Assembly (NCBI GenBank): GCA_022410635.1 | Contig: JAJVDF010000162.1 | Span: forward strand, 779,764-843,763 | DNA from: Tretioscincus oriximinensis | Lineage: Eukaryota; Chordata; Lepidosauria; Squamata; Gymnophthalmidae | Length of the DNA stretch: 64,000 bases | Direction of reading: 5' to 3' | Shown here: one piece after another, positions 55,701-61,700 of the stretch | How positions within the stretch are numbered: position 1 is the first letter of the stretch | How the letters are laid out: each line of letters begins with the position of its first letter | Program-made: the position numbers and the translations under genes | The notes under the pieces: generated by a model | What the model was told of the DNA's origin: nothing | The model's input: only the letters and a program-made list of their open reading frames with translations | Database searches by the model: none

Positions 55701-58700
55701 ATAGCCTGACATTCAAAGTACCCCTCCGCACAATGCCTGCAATTTTACTCGTTCATATCTATCTGCAAAATACGCATGGAATGGGCAAGACAACTAACCA
55801 GGAAGTAAATACTGAGCATGCTCTGTATGTGATTCTGCATTGTCTGGTGCTAACATCTTCTCATGGTATCCTGGTAATTAAGGATCTGTACATGCAAGAA
55901 GGCTTCTTGCCTCCATGTCTGCAGGCATAGTCATTTCAGAAAACATTAAGAAAGTGATATTCTAGAGCAAAGGATCGTTTCTTCTGGTACATTGTAAAAA
56001 CTTCATTAGCAAATGGAGTATGGTCACCGTGATGATACGACCACTGCAGTAGGAAAACCTCATGTATCTGCAGCCTTGATCCTTGTACCACCAGAAGGCA
56101 GTATGAAAATCCTGTCCTTTTCTAAATTTCTAAGTTTCAGCTTTGGCGCAGTGGCACATCTGCAAGCACTGAGGAAATCATCGCAGAGGCGTGACACCAA
56201 TGTTGTAGCTCTGATTTATGAATAGATGAGGGATAATCATCAAAATTAGGCTCCATGTTTTTTAATCAGCATGGCAGACATCCAAATCCAATTTGCACAG
56301 CTTCCTTCATTCAAGACGCATTGTGTTGTGCTGCCCTCAAATTATGAGTTGTTTAAAAATGCAGGATAATCTTGACTCAGATGAATATCTGGAGACTTGT
56401 GGCAATATTTAGACCAATTCTACCATGTACAACAACACTTCAAGGAGATCGCATTAAGATAAGTATTTTTTTTTTCACCCAGGGGGTTATCGGCCTGTGG
56501 AATTTACTTCCAGAAGAGGTGGTGATAGCTAGCAGTCTGGATAACTTTAAGACAGGATGAGACAATAGAGGCAAGGTGTGTCTCACAGCAAAGTGGCTAT
56601 TAGCTCTTAGAGGCTAACAGTAGAAAAGTAGGTGGCATAAGCTTTTGTAGATACATCTACTTCTTTAGATGCTTCAGACATCTCTACGAAAGCTTATGCC
56701 ACCTACTTTTCTACTGCTAGCCTCTACTAGCCCCTTTGCTGGACTTTCTACTAGACTCACAGCTATTTCTCTGATAATGTATGTTGTTGGAACTCATTTG
56801 TCTAGTGGCTGAGAAGCAAAAAGAGGAATCAAGAATGTTCCAAATCAGAAGGGTAATGGTACATTAATTGATGGGCTTACAAACAGTCCATTGTTATGGA
56901 CAGGTCACTTTCTGGTAAAGTTTAGGACCACGGCATCTGTTTCCCATAGAGAGGTGAAGATCTTATTGAGACGTCCATCTTGGAAATCTCACAGAATTTG
57001 GTGGATTCTTGATAGCTGTGGAGGAATTTCTAGTTGATATAGCAGGTGATCCTGTTGAGATTCGGTGTTAGGGATAATTAGGAAACGAGTGTTGTCTTGC
57101 CTCTTAATAAATCTGTGGTGAGGCCGCATTTGGAATACTGTGTACAATTCTGGTCACCACATCTCAGAAAGGATATTGTGTAACTAGAAAAGGTGCAGAA
57201 AAGGACAACAAGAACGATCAAGAGGTTGGAGCACCTCCTCTTTGAAATCCAGCTGCAATGTCTGGGCCACTTCAGCCTTGAAAGATGGTGTTCAAAAGGT
57301 GAACTGATTGAAGAATATACATCATGCACAGGATGGATAAGATGAATAGAGAAAAAAATGTTTTCTGTCGCACAACACCAGGACCAGAGAGCTTCCTTGA
57401 AGCTGGCAATCAGAAGAGTGAGGACAGACAAGGGAAAGTATTTTTTCACCCAGAGGGTCATCAGCCTATGGAACCTATTTCCAGGTGGTGGTAGCTAGCA
57501 GCCTAGATAGCTTTGTGGGAGGATTAGACAAGTTCATGAAAGCCAAGGGTATAAACAGCTGCTAGGCTGGATGTCTTGATCTGCCTCCGAGATGGAGCAA
57601 CAGGCAGGATTCTTGAAATGCCATTTGCAGGGTGTCTAGAACAGGTGAAGATTTTGTCTTCTTCTGTTCCAGACTGACCAGGTGCAAATGGTGGGTCCTG
57701 TGTGAGGGTGGACTAGATGAGCTCCAGCCCAATTCAGCAGGGCTCCCATTCTATTCTTACGTTCTTATTCCATCTCACATTGGAATTGCAAGAGATGATT
57801 GCTTCTAAATGCTCTTGGCAATCCCCTATAGCAGGGGTGGGCAATTAATTTTTCCCAAGGGGCCGCATGAGAAATTGGGGTGGTTTTAGAGGGCCGGATT
57901 AATATAGTTAACTCAGTTCTACCCAATACTGTATATAACTCTGAGCTAAGAGGGGCGGGCCGGTCAGAGACAGTAGGAGGGCCGCATGTGGCCCTCGGGC
58001 CGCCCCTTGCCCAGGTCTGCCCTATAGAGTACCTAGGGGCCCCTGTTGCCCAATGTCTAGGGTGCAAATCAGTATATTTGCAGAATCTGACAGAGCATGG
58101 GTAAGCACATCCTTGAATCATCCAGCTGATCTGTTTTATGTGTTTAAAGGGTTATTGTCATCTAGCCTAGGCTGACCAGATGACCCCTTTTGGGGGGTTG
58201 AAAACCCGTTTTTAGGGTGCCTCCCTGTTTTCTCTGAGGAAAAAAAAATTCAAAAACAAAACAAAAATTCAAAAAAAATATTTTGAAAAAAATTTCCTCA
58301 GAAAAAACTGGGAGGCATCCCAAAACCGGGTTTTCAAAAAAAAAAAAAACACCCAAAAAGGGGTCATCTGGTCAGCCTAATCTAGCCAGAAGAATCTGTT
58401 CAGGCCACCTTCTGAACTTGCTGGGATACTTCTGTGATAGCTTTCAGGATAGGACTATTCAGTTTCATGTAGAATTGAATTCCACAGTTGCAAATAACAG
58501 TTGGCCAGTAGAGGGCGCTCACCCCTCTCCACAGCCGACCCAGAGCTTCAAACTCTGCTGAAACATCAGTGTTTTGATGAGCGTGGAAGAGGTTGATTTG
58601 TATTGGGGGAGTATTTTTCCTACTTTTAAGTCATCACTTTTGGGAGCCTAGTGAATAGAAATAAAAATAACCTGTGGGTTAACTACCTTTAGCATAATTA

Positions 58701-61700
58701 AAAGTAAACCAGATAAAACGGTGCTGACCTGATTGGATTGGCCTCCCTGTCTCGGAAGAAATCTTCAACAGATGGCTCAATCCACTTGGAATAAGAACCT
58801 AAGAACCTAAGAGGAGCCCTGCTGAATGGGGCCGGAGCCCATCTAGTCCAGCCTTCTGTCTGACACAGAGGCCCACCAATTGCACCTGGGCAGTTGTGTA
58901 TCCTAACCTCAAAAGGACAGGAATTGGGAGGCTGACTTCTCTGGTTTTCATCCGGAACTTCTATCTGGCCTTTGCCTTTTTAAGAAAAGTTGTTTTCTTG
59001 GCCAACAGGTCTTTGTAGTCTTCTTTTCCTCCCCTCCAACGTAGCCGAGAGTGATGCATGGACGAGCTTATCGCCAGGCTCAGCAGGCAAATGTACGTTT
59101 GCTGGTCTTATTTTTGGACTGGCTCTCATCTGAGCTTTAGAGAAAACACTGGCTTATCTCTCTGCCCTCTTGGCCCAAAGCTAAAAGCTGTCTTGTTCTG
59201 TAAGGAGGAAGCCTTGCCACAGCCCTTTGTTCTCTTGCAAATATCCAGTCGCTCTGGCAGCTCCTTGGTTTTCAATGGGAGGTTTAAGCCTCCATCTGTT
59301 CAAGGGCCCTTAAATGCTGTTCCAGACTGGAGAAAGCTACATTATCATTAGAGCTGAAGCGAATGGGCTCGGGGTGGAAGGGGTGAAAGGGGGGGGGGCG
59401 CTACAAGTGGGAGGAAGGAGGAATGAAGCGTCCTCCGTTTGTGATTTATACTTCTTCTACTTGCATCGGGAAAAGAGTCAAAGTTGGTGATTTAATTGGC
59501 AGTTTTCAGAGGGTAGATTGCTTGGCAACCTGATTCTGTCAACCTATTCCTCCCCCCCCACTTCCGCTCTCGCCCAGGTTTGTATTTTAGTACCTCTTGA
59601 GGCTACTTTTGGAAAAACACTTGAGGCTTATGAGGAAGTGTCTCCAAGTGAACACAGGGAAGGGAGTTGGTTCAGTAGATGGTTTTGTTTAAAGTCTAAG
59701 GCCCTATCCACAAGGTGCCTTGTTCTGGGTAACATCTCGGGACACAGTTTGGGCACCCATGTGCCAGTACACATTATCATGTGGATGGCAGGCTCCTACA
59801 CCAAGGTATAGCCCAGGATAAGGCTCCGTGTGGACAGGGCCTAATTCTGAAGCACAGGTTGGGACGTTCTGTGAACAGCGCCCATGTTTCAGTTTGGGGT
59901 CCAAATATCTGAAGGGATGTCTCCTCCCGTACAGACCTTAGATCTTCAGGGTAAGTTCATCCTGATGCTTTTACCACCTGCAGTTGTCAAGAGGTATGGA
60001 TGCATGGTAGGGTCTTCTCTGTGGAGTGGTGTCCCCTCTGAAGTACATCAGGCATTCATACTGTACAGATGTTGATGTCTGGTGAAGATGTACCTGTTCA
60101 CCCTGGCCTTGGCCTGAAAAAATAACATCCTGTTTTCATGCAGACACTGCATCGTTTTTGCTGTTCTGTTTTAGCTGTTTTTCTATTTTACTGTGATTGC
60201 CTTGAGACCTTTAGGTATTGGTGGGATAGGTAGGTAGGTAGATAAATATTTATATAGATAGATGGATAGAGGATAGATGGATAGATGGATAGATGGGTAG
60301 ATGGGTAGATGGGTAGATGGGTAGATGGGTAGATGGGTAGATGGGTAGGTAGGTAGGTAGGTAGGTAGGATAGGATAGGAAAATTCTCCCCTGAAACAAG
60401 AATGTAAGAGGAGCCCCGAGGAATCAGGACAGAGCCCATCTAGTCCAGAATTAGGTCTCACACAGGCAAAATTAGGTCTCACACCTGTTCTCGACACCCT
60501 GCAAATCGTACTTTTGGAATGCTCCCTGTTGCTCCATCTTGAAGACAGCATCCATCCTAGTAGCTATTTATACCCTTGGCTTCCGTGAACTTATCTAATC
60601 CTGACTTAAAGTTATCCAGGTTGGTAGCTATAGCCACCTCTTCTGAAAATAAATTCCACACACTGATGACCCGGAAAAACTCATTCCCTTTTCTGTCTTG
60701 ATTCTGCCTGTCAGTTTCAAGGAATTTCCCCTGGTCCTAATTTTGTCTGATAGAGATTTTTTTTCTATTCGCCTTCTCGATCCCTTGCATGATTTTATAC
60801 ACTTCAATCAGGTCACTTCTTAAACACTACTTTTCAAGGTTGAAGAAACCCAGACATCCCAAACCTGTCTCTACTAAGCCACAATCTGGGCTTTGTCTCA
60901 AGAGCCTGACATTCACATGGAACTGTAGATTATGGCAGGCCCCAAATGGAGCCTGATATAGTTTATATGGCATGTGGATGGCCAAGACCTGTCCTGAGAT
61001 ACAGCCCAGAAAAAGGCTCAGTAGGGACAAGGTCTTAAATTCACTTTTTCAGTGATTTGAGATGTCTGCAAGTGCAATAAAGTCACTTTTGCAGTGGTTT
61101 CTGGTATTTACAAGTGTGTTTCTGTGATAACGTATTGAAGTCCCTTGGAGTTTGTTATAATGAGCTTTCACACGTACTGGTATCCCAGTATAGTTATTGG
61201 AGATACTGATTGGAGAACATTATTAGTGAGTTTGACTTTTCTTAAATTAGTCCACCATGTGGATGAAATGCTGCTGAAGCTCTTTGTGGCTTGGAATGTG
61301 GACATACCTCTTATTCTTTCTTTTTTTTTCATAATAATTTTTATTTCAGACAACAAATAATCAATATACAATATATACCATAAAACAGTATATAAAAGAA
61401 CCACATAAAAAGAAAAAGAAAAAAAATCAACAACATCAAGAACATCAAGGACCCCTATCCCCCTCCCCCCTCCCCCTATCTCAGACCGGGATCAAGATCG
61501 GCATGGTCATACTATGTTATCAATCTAAGCCTCTGCATAAGACCTATCGTCTCTTTGATTATTACATCTATATTTTGGTTGCCTGACATCACCTTGTCAT
61601 ATATCCCTTTCCATTTTGCAGCCAGTTATTTTTAATTTGGATGTTCATTAAATTCAATCTCCTTTCCCTCACTGCCTCCTGCAAATAATCATACCAGACT

